Assembly: GCF_024281235.1 (NCBI RefSeq)
Contig: NZ_JAHWXY010000007.1
Coordinates: 112,272 to 176,271, forward strand
Direction of reading: 5' to 3'
Origin: Shinella daejeonensis
GTDB lineage: Bacteria > Pseudomonadota > Alphaproteobacteria > Rhizobiales > Rhizobiaceae
DNA length: 64,000 bases
Both the position numbers and the translations under genes were made by a program. Under the pieces are notes generated by a model. That model saw only the letters and a list, made by a program, of their open reading frames with translations. It did no database searches and was not told the DNA's origin. Below are positions 41,746 to 50,224 of the stretch, in pieces (the first letter of the stretch is position 1; the number at the start of each line of letters is the position of its first letter).

Positions 41746-42770
41746 ACGTTTTCTCCTTCGCGGGAAGCCTTGCGGGCGTTCATGCGTTGCATCTTTTTCT
41801 GCCAGCGTTCGTTCATGGCGGTGTCGCCGGCCCTGGTGCCGTCGTGCCAGGTGCCGAACCACCGATCGAGCGGGATCAGGCCGTCGGCGTAATTGACCTC
41901 GAAATATTTGTGATGGAGGTAATGCGCGAAGGAATGCGTATCGACGGCGCTTTCCGCGCCGGCCTCGATCTTGTCGAAGCCGACGTGGCCGACGACCGCG
42001 CCGAATCCGGCGAGATGCAGATGATAGAGCGCAAGGACCGGATGCGAATGGATGAACAGATGCACCAGCACGCCGGAGAAATAGAGCAGATGCTCGACCG
42101 GGTGCATGGAGAGCGACGACCACGGGCTGGGATTGACCGAGTTGTGGTGGACGGAATGGACATATTTGTAGAGCACCGGCGCATGGATCGCGCGATGCAC
42201 GAGGTAGAAATGGAACTCGTGGAAAGCCGGCGTCAGCAGCATGATCGCAGCCAGCCAGAGGGGATTTGTCATGACGTCCGCCATGGGCGCATAGCCGTTG
42301 GCGAAGGCCCAGAGCATGCCGACCTCGAACGCGGTCCAGATCGGCACGCCCGAACCGAGGCTGCGGAGCATGTTGTCGATGTTCTGCGACTTGAACCAGA
42401 ACACGTCGCTCTTCGTATCGCCGGGAAAGACGGGATTGTATTTGAAGCGGTTGGCCTGGCGGCGTTTGATGTAGAGCAGCAACTCGAAGGCGCCGTAGAA
42501 CAGGAAAACGGCGACGGCATTCCGTGCGAATATCGCAAGAATCCAGCCCGGGGCCAGGGTCTTCAGCGTTTCGGTGTCCGGCGTCAGATAATACCAGAAT
42601 GCCAGGGCCGAGGCCATGAAGATGACGTTCCAGGGCAGGAAGTAGCTTGGAAGCCATTTCAGGAAGGCCAGCGGCTTCGGGGGGAAAACGAAAACCGGCG
42701 GATTGGTCAGCGGTTCGTTCGGCTTCCAGTGTCCGCGCTTGTCGCGTGTGCCGTATTGCTGATCGTCCAT
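41742..42770 (-). CDS. Sterol desaturase/fatty acid hydroxylase superfamily membrane protein
   Basis: A 342-residue membrane protein starting at MDDQQYGTRDKRGHW behind AGGGAGAGTCG; a longer frame upstream lacks a site. It has four or five hydrophobic segments and the histidine-box set of the superfamily: HEFHFYLVHRAIH, VHSVHHNS, a GHVGF segment and HYLHHKYFEVNY. These bind a di-iron centre for hydroxylation or desaturation of lipids. A soluble PanB-like gene follows in the same transcript. The substrate is unknown; carotenoid, hopanoid or fatty-acyl targets are all possible. Confidence 0.85.
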   Translation of the reverse strand: MDDQQYGTRDKRGHWKPNEPLTNPPVFVFPPKPLAFLKWLPSYFLPWNVIFMASALAFWYYLTPDTETLKTLAPGWILAIFARNAVAVFLFYGAFELLLYIKRRQANRFKYNPVFPGDTKSDVFWFKSQNIDNMLRSLGSGVPIWTAFEVGMLWAFANGYAPMADVMTNPLWLAAIMLLTPAFHEFHFYLVHRAIHAPVLYKYVHSVHHNSVNPSPWSSLSMHPVEHLLYFSGVLVHLFIHSHPVLALYHLHLAGFGAVVGHVGFDKIEAGAESAVDTHSFAHYLHHKYFEVNYADGLIPLDRWFGTWHDGTRAGDTAMNERWQKKMQRMNARKASREGENV

Positions 42771-43087
42771 GATCGACTCTCCCTGAGGCATTGATGTTTC
42801 GGGATCGACGAACCGGCGGCGCGATCCAGCCTTCCGCAAGGTGACTTGCAGAGGGCGTATGCGGCGAAGTTCGTGCGTCTCCCGTTCGGCCGGCTGGCGG
42901 ACCTTGACACTATTCAAGACCACAGTGAGACGGCTTTCGCAACAGGAATGTATCTTTACACGTCAAAACGGAATTATATCGCTTTAATTATGCATCATAT
43001 CGCGTCAATATTGCAAATCATAATAGGGATGGGCTTGCAGGATCCTGAAATAGATGCATTGTGACGTATCTGCGGAAGGAGAGCGGG
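42771..43087. other. Divergent AT-rich promoter region
   Basis: No gene is present. The right half (about 42920-43060) is AT-rich and includes ATTATGCATCAT at 42987-42998, whose inverse ATGATGCAT resembles the ATGATGTAT repeats found at 44184-44264, and AATCATAATAGG at 43017-43028. This is where promoters for the leftward hydroxylase and the rightward LacI-type gene should lie. GGAAGGAGAG precedes the start at 43088. Confidence 0.4.
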
Positions 43088-44098
43088 ATGCGGCGAGTCA
43101 GCATAGCGGAAATCATGCGCGAATCCGGCCTGTCGCGGGCGACGGTGGATCGGGTTCTAAATGGCCGCGGCCGCGTTCATCCGCGAACGCGCGCGGTCGT
43201 CGAGGAAACGCTTCGGCGGCTTGCGGCAAGCGCGACGCGGCAGGACGAGGTGCGCGCCGGGGTCGATATCGTCATGAGGCTGGGCAAGGGGATGACGGCC
43301 CAGCTTGCCCAGGGATGGGAGCTGGCGGGCGCGCCGGGCGATTTTCATGACATGTATCAGGCGCGGGAGGACGACATGCTTCCCGTGCTCGAAGAGGTGT
43401 GTGCGAGGGTTGACCGGCCGATCATCGTCGCCTCGAAGAACACCGAGCGCATCGCTGCGCTGCTCCGGGACGCGCGGGCGAAGGGAAAGCGTGTCGTTTC
43501 CTTCGTTTCCGACCTCGATATCGAGGCCCGCGATGTATTCGTCGGGATCGACAACCGGGCGGCGGGGCAGACCGCCGCCTTCCTGATCGGCCGCGCCCTC
43601 GGTGATCGTCCCACGCTTGTCGGTGTGGCGCTTGGCGATGTGGCCTTCCGTTGCCATGAGGATCGGGAAATCGGCTTCCGGACCGCCCTTCGCGCGCATT
43701 TTCCGAAGCTCGTCATCGCCGGCGAGGCTCTTGGAGAAGACAGCCCCGCGATGACGCATGAGGCCGTGCGCCGGTTGATCCAGGATCAGCCGGCTCTGGG
43801 GGCGATCTACAATGTCGGGGCGGGCAATCAGGGGCTGGTGGAGGCCTTGAAGGAGGCCGGCCGCGCCGCGGATCTCTTCCTCGTCGGACATGAGGTCAAT
43901 TCGACGATCGCGCCGCTGTTGCGCGAGGGCAGCCTCGATTTCGCCATCACCCAGAACCCCTTCGCGTTGCTTTCCGAGGCGTTGCGGCAGGCGGTCGCCG
44001 AGCCGGAAGCGCCGGCGCGCGACAGCATCCTGCTGGATTTCGCGGTCTATACCCGCTTCAACATCCCGAACTTCGGCCAGCCGGGTGCTGCGGGCTGA
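43088..44098 (+). CDS. LacI-family transcriptional regulator (second sugar ABC operon)
   Basis: A 336-residue regulator starting at MRRVSIAEIMRESGLSRATV, with VDRVLNGRGRVHPRTRAVVE completing the DNA-binding domain; the frame opens nine codons earlier without a better site. The effector domain (VDIVMRLGKGMTAQLAQGWE, VVSFVSDLDIEARDVFVGID) is of the sugar-binding type. It lies in line with the ABC genes at 44395-48342, whose AT-rich leader contains repeated ATGATGTATT motifs, so it is the expected regulator of that operon. Confidence 0.88.
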   Translation: MRRVSIAEIMRESGLSRATVDRVLNGRGRVHPRTRAVVEETLRRLAASATRQDEVRAGVDIVMRLGKGMTAQLAQGWELAGAPGDFHDMYQAREDDMLPVLEEVCARVDRPIIVASKNTERIAALLRDARAKGKRVVSFVSDLDIEARDVFVGIDNRAAGQTAAFLIGRALGDRPTLVGVALGDVAFRCHEDREIGFRTALRAHFPKLVIAGEALGEDSPAMTHEAVRRLIQDQPALGAIYNVGAGNQGLVEALKEAGRAADLFLVGHEVNSTIAPLLREGSLDFAITQNPFALLSEALRQAVAEPEAPARDSILLDFAVYTRFNIPNFGQPGAAG

Positions 44099-44123
44099 GC
44101 CGGAGGCTGCCGGCATTATTATA

Positions 44124-44264
44124 ATATATCATTTTACATCATTTTCTTGACTGATCTGGATATTCTTCAGATTTAGCAAGGAAATGATGTATTATGATGT
44201 ATTTTTTAGCTGATTTGAAACTTTTTTTGACTTTTGTGAAGCAAAAAGTTGCCAATGATGTATT
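44124..44264. promoter_or_regulatory. Cluster of ATGATGTATT repeats, candidate regulator sites
   Basis: ATGATGTATT occurs three times on the plus strand: 44184-44193, directly repeated at 44194-44203, and at 44255-44264. The inverse core TACATCAT lies at 44135-44142 and a weaker TATATCAT at 44124-44131. The first two copies are exactly one helical turn apart and the third is 61 bases further. TTGACT at 44227 and 44147 are possible -35 boxes. The stretch is the most AT-rich in this part of the window. Confidence 0.5.
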
Positions 44265-44394
44265 CTCTGTGTCATCGATGACGTCGGGAGGATCGAAGGG
44301 AGGCGGTCAGCGTCAGTCAAATCGATCCGGAGGAGGGCCCTGACGATCCCGCAGGGCGTGTTCATTCAGCGTTTTCGCTGAGAGGGAGGAAAAA

Positions 44395-45396
44395 TTGCTG
44401 AAATCCTGTCTGAAGATGTTTCTTGCGACATCCGCATTGACGCTGGGGCTTGCCGCCGGCTCGGCGCAGGCGCAGGAAGAACAGAAGAAATATACGTTCT
44501 ACCACCTGCTCTGGAGCATGACGGACTCGATCGTCCAGTTGCATGTGAAGGCCGGCGAGGCCTACATGAAGTCGCACCCGAACGTCGAGATCAAGTATCT
44601 CGGCCCGGAGGCCTATGATCCCGCCGAACACGCCCGCTTTCTCGATACGATCATCAACGCCAAGCCCGATGGCATCGCGCTTCATATCTCCAATCCCGAC
44701 GCCCTGCTGCCGGGCCTGAAGACCGCCAGGGAGGCCGGCATTCCAGTCGTCTCCGTCACCTCGCATCCGCCGACGGAAGCCGACAACAAGAAGCTCGAAG
44801 GCAGCTATCTGACGTGGGTGGGGGCCGACGAGCGGCTCATCGGCGTGCGCATGGGCGAGCGCCTGCTTCAGGAGGAGACGCCGAAGCGCGTGGCCTATCT
44901 CATGGCGCATCTCGGCCATGCCGGCCATGAAATGCGCGCCGAGGGCTTCTTCGCCTCGATGCCGGACGGCGTTCCCACGGACAAGGTCGCCGTCGGCGAC
45001 GAACCGACGGCGGCGATGGACGTCATCCGTTCCTACCTCGCGGCCAATCCGGATGTCGGCGCGGTCTTCGGCTCCTCGCCGCAGAATAAGTGGATCACCG
45101 ATGTACTGGCCGAGCTGGGGCGCACCGACGTGAAGGTGCTCACCTCGGACGAATCGCCCTCGTCGCTGGAATGCGTATTGGCCGGGCTCTGTTTCGCCAC
45201 CTTCAGCCAGGAGTTCCCGATCCAGGGCCCGCTCGCCTATGAGATCATGTATCAATACAAGGAAACCGGCATGGCGCCGGTGCAGCCGATCGTGACCGGC
45301 CCGCTCGTGATCGACGCCGCGAACGCGCAGATGTTCAAGGACCTGGCGCTCACCGCCTTCGGTGAAGACGGCTATGCGGAACTCTCTCCGTTCTGA
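44395..45396 (+). CDS. Sugar ABC transporter substrate-binding protein (second sugar operon)
   Basis: A 333-residue periplasmic protein with a TTG start behind GGGAGGAAAAA. The signal peptide is MLKSCLKMFLATSALTLGLA with cleavage near SAQAQ. The mature domain has YTFYHLLWSMTDSIVQLHVK, LDTIINAKPDGIALHISNPD, EAGIPVVSVTSHPP and DVGAVFGSSPQNKW, features of the RbsB-like group. It opens the operon of two permeases and one single-domain ATPase. The ligand is unknown. Confidence 0.88.
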   Translation: MLKSCLKMFLATSALTLGLAAGSAQAQEEQKKYTFYHLLWSMTDSIVQLHVKAGEAYMKSHPNVEIKYLGPEAYDPAEHARFLDTIINAKPDGIALHISNPDALLPGLKTAREAGIPVVSVTSHPPTEADNKKLEGSYLTWVGADERLIGVRMGERLLQEETPKRVAYLMAHLGHAGHEMRAEGFFASMPDGVPTDKVAVGDEPTAAMDVIRSYLAANPDVGAVFGSSPQNKWITDVLAELGRTDVKVLTSDESPSSLECVLAGLCFATFSQEFPIQGPLAYEIMYQYKETGMAPVQPIVTGPLVIDAANAQMFKDLALTAFGEDGYAELSPF

Positions 45397-45400
45397 GCCG

Positions 45401-45508
45401 TCTGGAGCATTTCCAGCAAAAGTGCGAAGCGGTTTTGCGTCCGGAAATGCGGCTGAAACAAAGAGATGGAGCGGTTTCGCGTTTCAGGGAAAACCGAAGC
45501 CGCTCCAG
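45401..45508 (+). repeat. RIME-like intergenic repeat, copy 2
   Basis: A longer copy of the element at 38405. It begins TCTGGAGCATTTCCAGCAAA, contains the 26 bases shared with copy 1 (45441-45466), and ends with the inverted repeat GGAGCGGTTTC and GAAGCCGCTCC. It sits between the binding-protein gene and the first permease gene, so it also supplies a strong RNA hairpin at that junction. Confidence 0.75.
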
Positions 45509-45576
45509 GCTTCCTCCCGCAGGCGCAGCCGTGACGGCTGCGCCTCGACCGCCATCGACGATATCAGGACGGAAAG

Positions 45577-46524
45577 ATGACCAGTCTGTTCAAAGACCGG
45601 ATCGAGGCGAGCGTCATCCTGGGCGCTGTCGCCGTCGCTCTGCTCTTCACGATCGCGACCAAGGGGCTCTGGCTGCAAAACCTGCCGAGCCTCCTCATTC
45701 TCACCGCCGGCGTCGGCATCGTCGCCATCGGCCAGGCGGTCCTCATGACCTCCGGCGAGGTCGACCTCTCCGTCGGCTCGGTCTATGCCTTTTCCGGCGT
45801 CGGCTTCATCTGGTTCATGGGCCAGACCGGCGATGTCGCGCTTGCGGCGATCCTCGCCGTTGCGGTTGCGTCTCTCATCGGTGCGCTCAATGGCGCTCTC
45901 ACCACATGGTTTCACGTCCCCTCGATGATCGTCACCATGGGCGGGATGTTCGTCTATCGCGGCTGCGTCTACCTGATGACCGCCGGCCATAGCCTTTCCA
46001 CCCCGCGCCCGCTGCGCGACAGCGCGGTGATCGAAATGCTCGGCGGACGTACGGCGGGTGTCAGCCATTCCATCCTCATCCTGCTGGTCGTCATGGTTGC
46101 GGCCGTCTTCATGCTGGCGCGCACCCGCCTCGGCAATCACATCTTCTCCGTGGGAGGCGAGCCGCAAAGTGCGGCGGCCAACGGCATCAGCCCCGCGCGG
46201 GTCAAGATCATCGCCTTTTCCCTGTGTTCGTCGCTGGCCGCTCTGGCAGCGGTCGTCGCCGTCTGTCGCGAGGGAACGATCTATGCGACGTCCGGCAAGC
46301 TGATGGAACTGGAGACGATCGCCGCGGCCGTGATCGGAGGGTGCACACTGCGGGGCGGCATCGGCTCGGCCTGGGGTGCGGTGCTTGGAGTCTTCGTTCT
46401 CTCGTCGCTGAAGGGCGGGCTGATGATGATGGGCGCGCCCACCTCCTGGTATGTGGCCTTCGTCGGCCTGATCCTCATCGGCTTCCTCGTGTCCTCGCGC
46501 CTCGTGAACGGTCGCCTGAACTGA
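45577..46524 (+). CDS. Sugar ABC transporter permease 1 (second sugar operon)
   Basis: A 315-residue RbsC-type membrane protein: GVGIVAIGQAVLMTSGEVDL and SVGSVYAFSGVGFIWF early, VPSMIVTMGGMFVYRGCVYL in the middle and AAAVIGGCTLRGGIGSAWGA near the end. About eight membrane segments are apparent. The SGEVDLSVGS form, rather than GGIDLSVGS, is shared with the next permease and marks both as one subfamily. Confidence 0.9.
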   Translation: MTSLFKDRIEASVILGAVAVALLFTIATKGLWLQNLPSLLILTAGVGIVAIGQAVLMTSGEVDLSVGSVYAFSGVGFIWFMGQTGDVALAAILAVAVASLIGALNGALTTWFHVPSMIVTMGGMFVYRGCVYLMTAGHSLSTPRPLRDSAVIEMLGGRTAGVSHSILILLVVMVAAVFMLARTRLGNHIFSVGGEPQSAAANGISPARVKIIAFSLCSSLAALAAVVAVCREGTIYATSGKLMELETIAAAVIGGCTLRGGIGSAWGAVLGVFVLSSLKGGLMMMGAPTSWYVAFVGLILIGFLVSSRLVNGRLN

Positions 46525-46549
46525 CGGCGCCTTCCGGAAGGGAAATCCC

Positions 46550-47503
46550 ATGCACCGTTCCTTGACACCACCGGCGGAATCCATCGCCATCCTCGGCTGC
46601 CTCGGCCTGTTCGTCACTTTTGCCGCGATCCTGCCGACCGTCTGGCTCGACAATGTGCCGACCCTGCTGCGCGATATTTCCTGGCTCGGCCTGATCGCCA
46701 TCGGCCAGGCGATGCTCATCACCTCCGGGGAATTCGACCTGTCGGTCGGTTCGGTCTTCGGCTTCACGGCCCTCGTCTTCGTTCTCATGCTGCAACTGGG
46801 GCTTGGCGCACCCGCATCCTTCCTCGTGGCCATGGCCGTCGCGCTTGGCATCGGCGCGCTGAACGGCGTGTTGAGCTGGGTGTTCGGCCTGCCGTCATTG
46901 CTCGTGACGCTGGGCTTCCTCTTCGTCTATCGTGGCCTCATCCAGTTCTTCACGGGCGGTTTCCCGATCTCCATTCCGGAAACCGTGCGAGAGTCCGGAT
47001 TGATCCTGTTTTTGAGCGGGACCTCCTTCGGCCTGCACAATTCGATCCTGATCTGCGCCGCCGTTCTGGCCGTCGCGACCTTCACGCTCGGCCGCACTCG
47101 CTTCGGCGCGCATCTGCTCAGCGTCGGCGGTGATCTGAATGCCGCGAAAGCCTGCGGCGTGCCCGTCGCCGCCACCAAGATCAGGACTTTCATGATCTGT
47201 TCGGGGCTTGCCGGCCTTGCGGGCATCGTGGCGGTCAGCAAGCTTTCGGCGGTCACCGCGACATCCGGCGAGGGCCTGGAGTTCGAGGCGATCGCCGCCG
47301 CCGTCATCGGCGGCTGTTCGCTGCGCGGCGGGGTCGGAAGCGCCTGGGGCGCGCTGCTCGGCGTCGCGACGTTGATGTCCCTCAAGGCCGGGCTGATCCT
47401 GATGGGGGTGAACATGTTCATCTACCAGCTGCTTCTCGGAGCGGTGCTTGTCGGCCTCATCGCCATCAAGGGTGTATTCCCCATGCTTCGGGAGGCAAAA
47501 TGA
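46550..47503 (+). CDS. Sugar ABC transporter permease 2 (second sugar operon)
   Basis: A 317-residue RbsC-type membrane protein, related to the preceding one: AIGQAMLITSGEFDLSVGSV, GLPSLLVTLGFLFVYRGLIQ and AAVIGGCSLRGGVGSAWGAL. The two probably form a heterodimeric channel that arose by duplication. Its stop overlaps the ATPase start (ATGA). Confidence 0.9.
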   Translation: MHRSLTPPAESIAILGCLGLFVTFAAILPTVWLDNVPTLLRDISWLGLIAIGQAMLITSGEFDLSVGSVFGFTALVFVLMLQLGLGAPASFLVAMAVALGIGALNGVLSWVFGLPSLLVTLGFLFVYRGLIQFFTGGFPISIPETVRESGLILFLSGTSFGLHNSILICAAVLAVATFTLGRTRFGAHLLSVGGDLNAAKACGVPVAATKIRTFMICSGLAGLAGIVAVSKLSAVTATSGEGLEFEAIAAAVIGGCSLRGGVGSAWGALLGVATLMSLKAGLILMGVNMFIYQLLLGAVLVGLIAIKGVFPMLREAK

Positions 47504-48342
47504 CCATGAACCTGCAATCCATTCCAGTGGCCGAAAAAGCCGGCGCGGCAGCGTCCCGGCCCATCATTCGGGTCGAGGCCGTCGAGAAGGCGTTTGGAGC
47601 CTTTCGGGCGTTGAAAGGCGTCAGCCTCGATGTCTATCCCGGCGAGGTCCATGCGCTGCTGGGCGACAATGGCGCCGGCAAATCGACGTTGATCCGCATC
47701 CTTTCGGGGTTTTTCCGCCAGACGGCGGGGCGTCTCCTGGTGGACGGCCGTGAAGCGCATTTCAGGAGCCCGCGCGATGCCACGGAGGCCGGTGTGGGCA
47801 CGGTCTATCAGGATCTGGCCCTCAACCCGCTGCTCACCGTATCGCGCAATTTCTTCATGGGGCGGGAACTGACGGTCGGGCCGGAATTCCTCGGCATTCT
47901 CGACATGGAGCAGATGGACCGTATCGCGCTTGCCGAAATGCGCAAGATCGGCGCGAACCTGACCGACCCCCGCCAGAAGGTCGGCACCATGTCCGGCGGC
48001 CAGCGCCAGACCCTGGCGATCGCCCGCGCCATCTATTTCGGTGCGAAGGTGCTGATCCTCGACGAACCCACCTCCGCGCTCGGCCAGAAGCAGCAGCTTG
48101 AAGTGCTGAAGACCATCATGCGTGTTCGTGCGCGTGGCGATATCGCGATCATCTTCATCACCCACAACGAGATCCATTCCAAGCTCGTGGCGGATCGCTT
48201 CACCTTCCTGTCGCTGGGCGAGGTTATCGGCAGCGGAACGCGCGAGGATCTGGAGGGTGAGGATATCCGCCGCCTGATGGCGGGCGGCGCGGAAATCAAC
48301 GATCTGGCCCGTGAACTTCAGGCTGCTGCCCTTGGCGCATGA
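47500..48342 (+). CDS. Sugar ABC transporter ATP-binding protein, single domain
   Basis: A 280-residue ATPase with one nucleotide-binding domain: GDNGAGKSTLIRILSGFF, GTVYQDLALNPLLTV, TMSGGQRQTLAIARAIYF, VLILDEPTSALGQKQ and IFITHNEIHS. Unlike the two other sugar systems here, which have duplicated ATPases, this one must act as a homodimer with the two different permeases. It is the last gene of the operon, 84 bases before a convergent gene. Confidence 0.9.
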   Translation: MTMNLQSIPVAEKAGAAASRPIIRVEAVEKAFGAFRALKGVSLDVYPGEVHALLGDNGAGKSTLIRILSGFFRQTAGRLLVDGREAHFRSPRDATEAGVGTVYQDLALNPLLTVSRNFFMGRELTVGPEFLGILDMEQMDRIALAEMRKIGANLTDPRQKVGTMSGGQRQTLAIARAIYFGAKVLILDEPTSALGQKQQLEVLKTIMRVRARGDIAIIFITHNEIHSKLVADRFTFLSLGEVIGSGTREDLEGEDIRRLMAGGAEINDLARELQAAALGA

Positions 48343-48354
48343 GGAAATGACCGC

Positions 48355-48382
48355 CCGCCCTCAGCCGTTCGGATGAGGGCGG
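48355..48382. terminator. Hairpin between convergent genes
   Basis: CCGCCCTCA and TGAGGGCGG form a nine-base perfect stem with a ten-base loop, 13 bases after the ATPase stop and 45 bases before the end of the convergent gene. It lacks a T-tract on either strand, so a terminator role is tentative. Confidence 0.4.
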
Positions 48383-48426
48383 CCGGTTGCGTCCGGAAGG
48401 CCGTTTCCCGCTTTCCCCGTCCTGCT

Positions 48427-49719
48427 CTAGAAATAGGTCTTATAGGCCGTCGTCACGTTGAAGTCGGCGTCGACGCCATAGAGAATGTCCCATTTGTCGA
48501 ACGTCGTGCAGGGGTGCGAGATGTCGAGAAAGACCATGTCGCCGACTGCAAGCGGCGTGTCTTCCGGAACGCGCATGAAGGCGTGCTGGTCCGCCAGGGC
48601 GAAGATTTCATGGCCGGGGGCAAGCGGCACCGGCGCCCGGTGGCTCTCCTGACGGAACCACTGGCCGGGCGCGGGCAGGTGGATATCGAAGGAGAGGTCG
48701 CGTTTTCCGCCCGTCAGGAGCGCCAGTCCCGGCTCGGGCATCGACTGCACGCGGGTGGCGACCTGCAACGCGGGAACGAGGACGCCGGCAACGGCCCTGA
48801 CCTCTTCGGAGCGGGCCTGAAGCGAGGCGAAATATTCGCGATACATCAGGGCGTCGTGGGTGATGTAGCAACCGGATCGGGTCACGACCCGCGTCGGCCG
48901 TGACAGCGCGAGCGCGCCGAGGTGTTCGACGACGATGTCGTAATAGGACGACCCGCCCGCCGACAGGACGATTTCCGGCCCCTTGAACAGGCCGCGCGCA
49001 TCGAGCGCCCGCGCCGCCGCCGTCGTGCGTTCCATCAGGGCGCGAACCTTGCCGAGATTGTCGTCCGGCTTTCCGCCGAATATCCCCTCGAAGGATTCGA
49101 TGCCGCGCAATTCCAGTTCGTGTTCATGATCGAGGATGGCGTCGGCGATCGCATTGGCCTGTTCCAGGCTGCGCGCGCCCGTTCGCCCGCCCTCGGCGCC
49201 GATCTCGATCAGCACGCCCAGACGTCTGCGATATCCCGCCGCGCGGATGGCCTCTCCGGCAAAACGGGCGCCCTCGACCGAATCGACGAGGCAGAGGAAG
49301 TCAAAGTCGGGATCGCGCTCCAGTTCTCCCATGACGAAATCGAGGAAGCGCGGATCGACGATCTGGTTGGCGACGAGAATGCGCTTCACACCGAAATCGC
49401 GGGCGACCTGCACCTGATGGGCCGTCGAGAGCGTGATCGCCCAGGCGCCGTTGTCGAGCTGTCGTTGGAAAAGCTGCGGGCACATGGTCGTCTTGCCATG
49501 CGGGGCGAGGGAGACCTGCGCCTTGTCGCAGAACTCCTTCATCCACCGCGCATTGTTGGCGACGGCCGGCTCGTGCAGGATGGCAAGCGGCAGCGGCAGG
49601 TCGCCGCGCAGCACGTTCCAGTTCTTTTCGGCGATGGTTTCCAGCGGGAAGGCTGGCGTTCCCCCGGGGATGCCCTTGGTGCGATGATCGAGGGGAGGGT
49701 GAGCGGCTTTGCGGGTCAT
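48427..49719 (-). CDS. PLP-dependent D-threonine aldolase / D-serine dehydratase-like protein
   Basis: A 430-residue protein of the alanine-racemase-fold amino acid lyase group. The N-terminal barrel has the PLP-lysine motif SLAPHGKTTMCPQLF, followed by TLSTAHQVQVARDFGVKRIL, LIEIGAEGGRTGAR and AGGSSYYDIVVEHL. The C-terminal domain carries FLDISHPCTTFDKWD, whose His and Cys match the metal site of D-serine dehydratase and D-threonine aldolase. It would deaminate or cleave a D-3-hydroxy amino acid. RidA and an amino acid transporter follow downstream in the same direction. Confidence 0.82.
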   Translation of the reverse strand: MTRKAAHPPLDHRTKGIPGGTPAFPLETIAEKNWNVLRGDLPLPLAILHEPAVANNARWMKEFCDKAQVSLAPHGKTTMCPQLFQRQLDNGAWAITLSTAHQVQVARDFGVKRILVANQIVDPRFLDFVMGELERDPDFDFLCLVDSVEGARFAGEAIRAAGYRRRLGVLIEIGAEGGRTGARSLEQANAIADAILDHEHELELRGIESFEGIFGGKPDDNLGKVRALMERTTAAARALDARGLFKGPEIVLSAGGSSYYDIVVEHLGALALSRPTRVVTRSGCYITHDALMYREYFASLQARSEEVRAVAGVLVPALQVATRVQSMPEPGLALLTGGKRDLSFDIHLPAPGQWFRQESHRAPVPLAPGHEIFALADQHAFMRVPEDTPLAVGDMVFLDISHPCTTFDKWDILYGVDADFNVTTAYKTYF

Positions 49720-49744
49720 GATGGATGCCTCCTGTGTTCCGGGG

Positions 49745-50209
49745 TCAGTCGATGAGGTGGAAGATCGCCTCGATCTCGACCGTCATGTTATGCGGCAGGG
49801 AGCCCATGCCGACTGCCGAGCGCGCATGTTCGCCGCGCTGGCCGAGCCGTTCGACCAGATAGTCCGAAAAGCCGTTGATGACGGCGGGATGATCGCCGAA
49901 CAGGGGGGCGGCATTCACCATTCCGAGGACCTTCACCGCCTCGATCCGGGCAAGGTCGAAACCGGCGTTCTCAAGCGTCGCCAGCATTTGCCGGCCGACC
50001 AGCCGCGCATGCTGATACGCCTCAAGGGTATCGACATCCGCCCCGACCTTGCCGGTGTGGTAGGCGTCGCCTCCTCTCATCGGCCCCTGGCCCGAAAGAT
50101 AGATCATGTTTCCCACCTTGCGCACCGTCCGATAGGTCCCTCCGGGACTGACCGGAGCCAGAACCGTCGTATCGGCAAGCGAGGCGCCTTGTGCATTCTG
50201 TGAGGGCAT
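49745..50209 (-). CDS. RidA (YjgF/YER057c/UK114) family protein
   Basis: A 154-residue member of the Rid family, longer than the typical 128 because of an N-terminal extension. It has VGNMIYLSGQGPMRG, the QMLATLENAGFDLARIEAVK region and the C-terminal ERLGQRGEHARSAVGMGSLP with the arginine that binds carboxylate. RidA proteins hydrolyse reactive enamine/imine products of PLP dehydratases. Its place between a PLP lyase and an amino acid transporter fits that job. A GGAAGGAA site precedes the start. Confidence 0.85.
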   Translation of the reverse strand: MPSQNAQGASLADTTVLAPVSPGGTYRTVRKVGNMIYLSGQGPMRGGDAYHTGKVGADVDTLEAYQHARLVGRQMLATLENAGFDLARIEAVKVLGMVNAAPLFGDHPAVINGFSDYLVERLGQRGEHARSAVGMGSLPHNMTVEIEAIFHLID

Positions 50210-50224
50210 CGTTCTTCCTTCCGG

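Noticed and set aside
44184..44264. Repeated ATGATGTATT as a possible CRISPR array
   Set aside because: The units are only ten bases, unevenly spaced, with no spacers of constant length and no cas genes.
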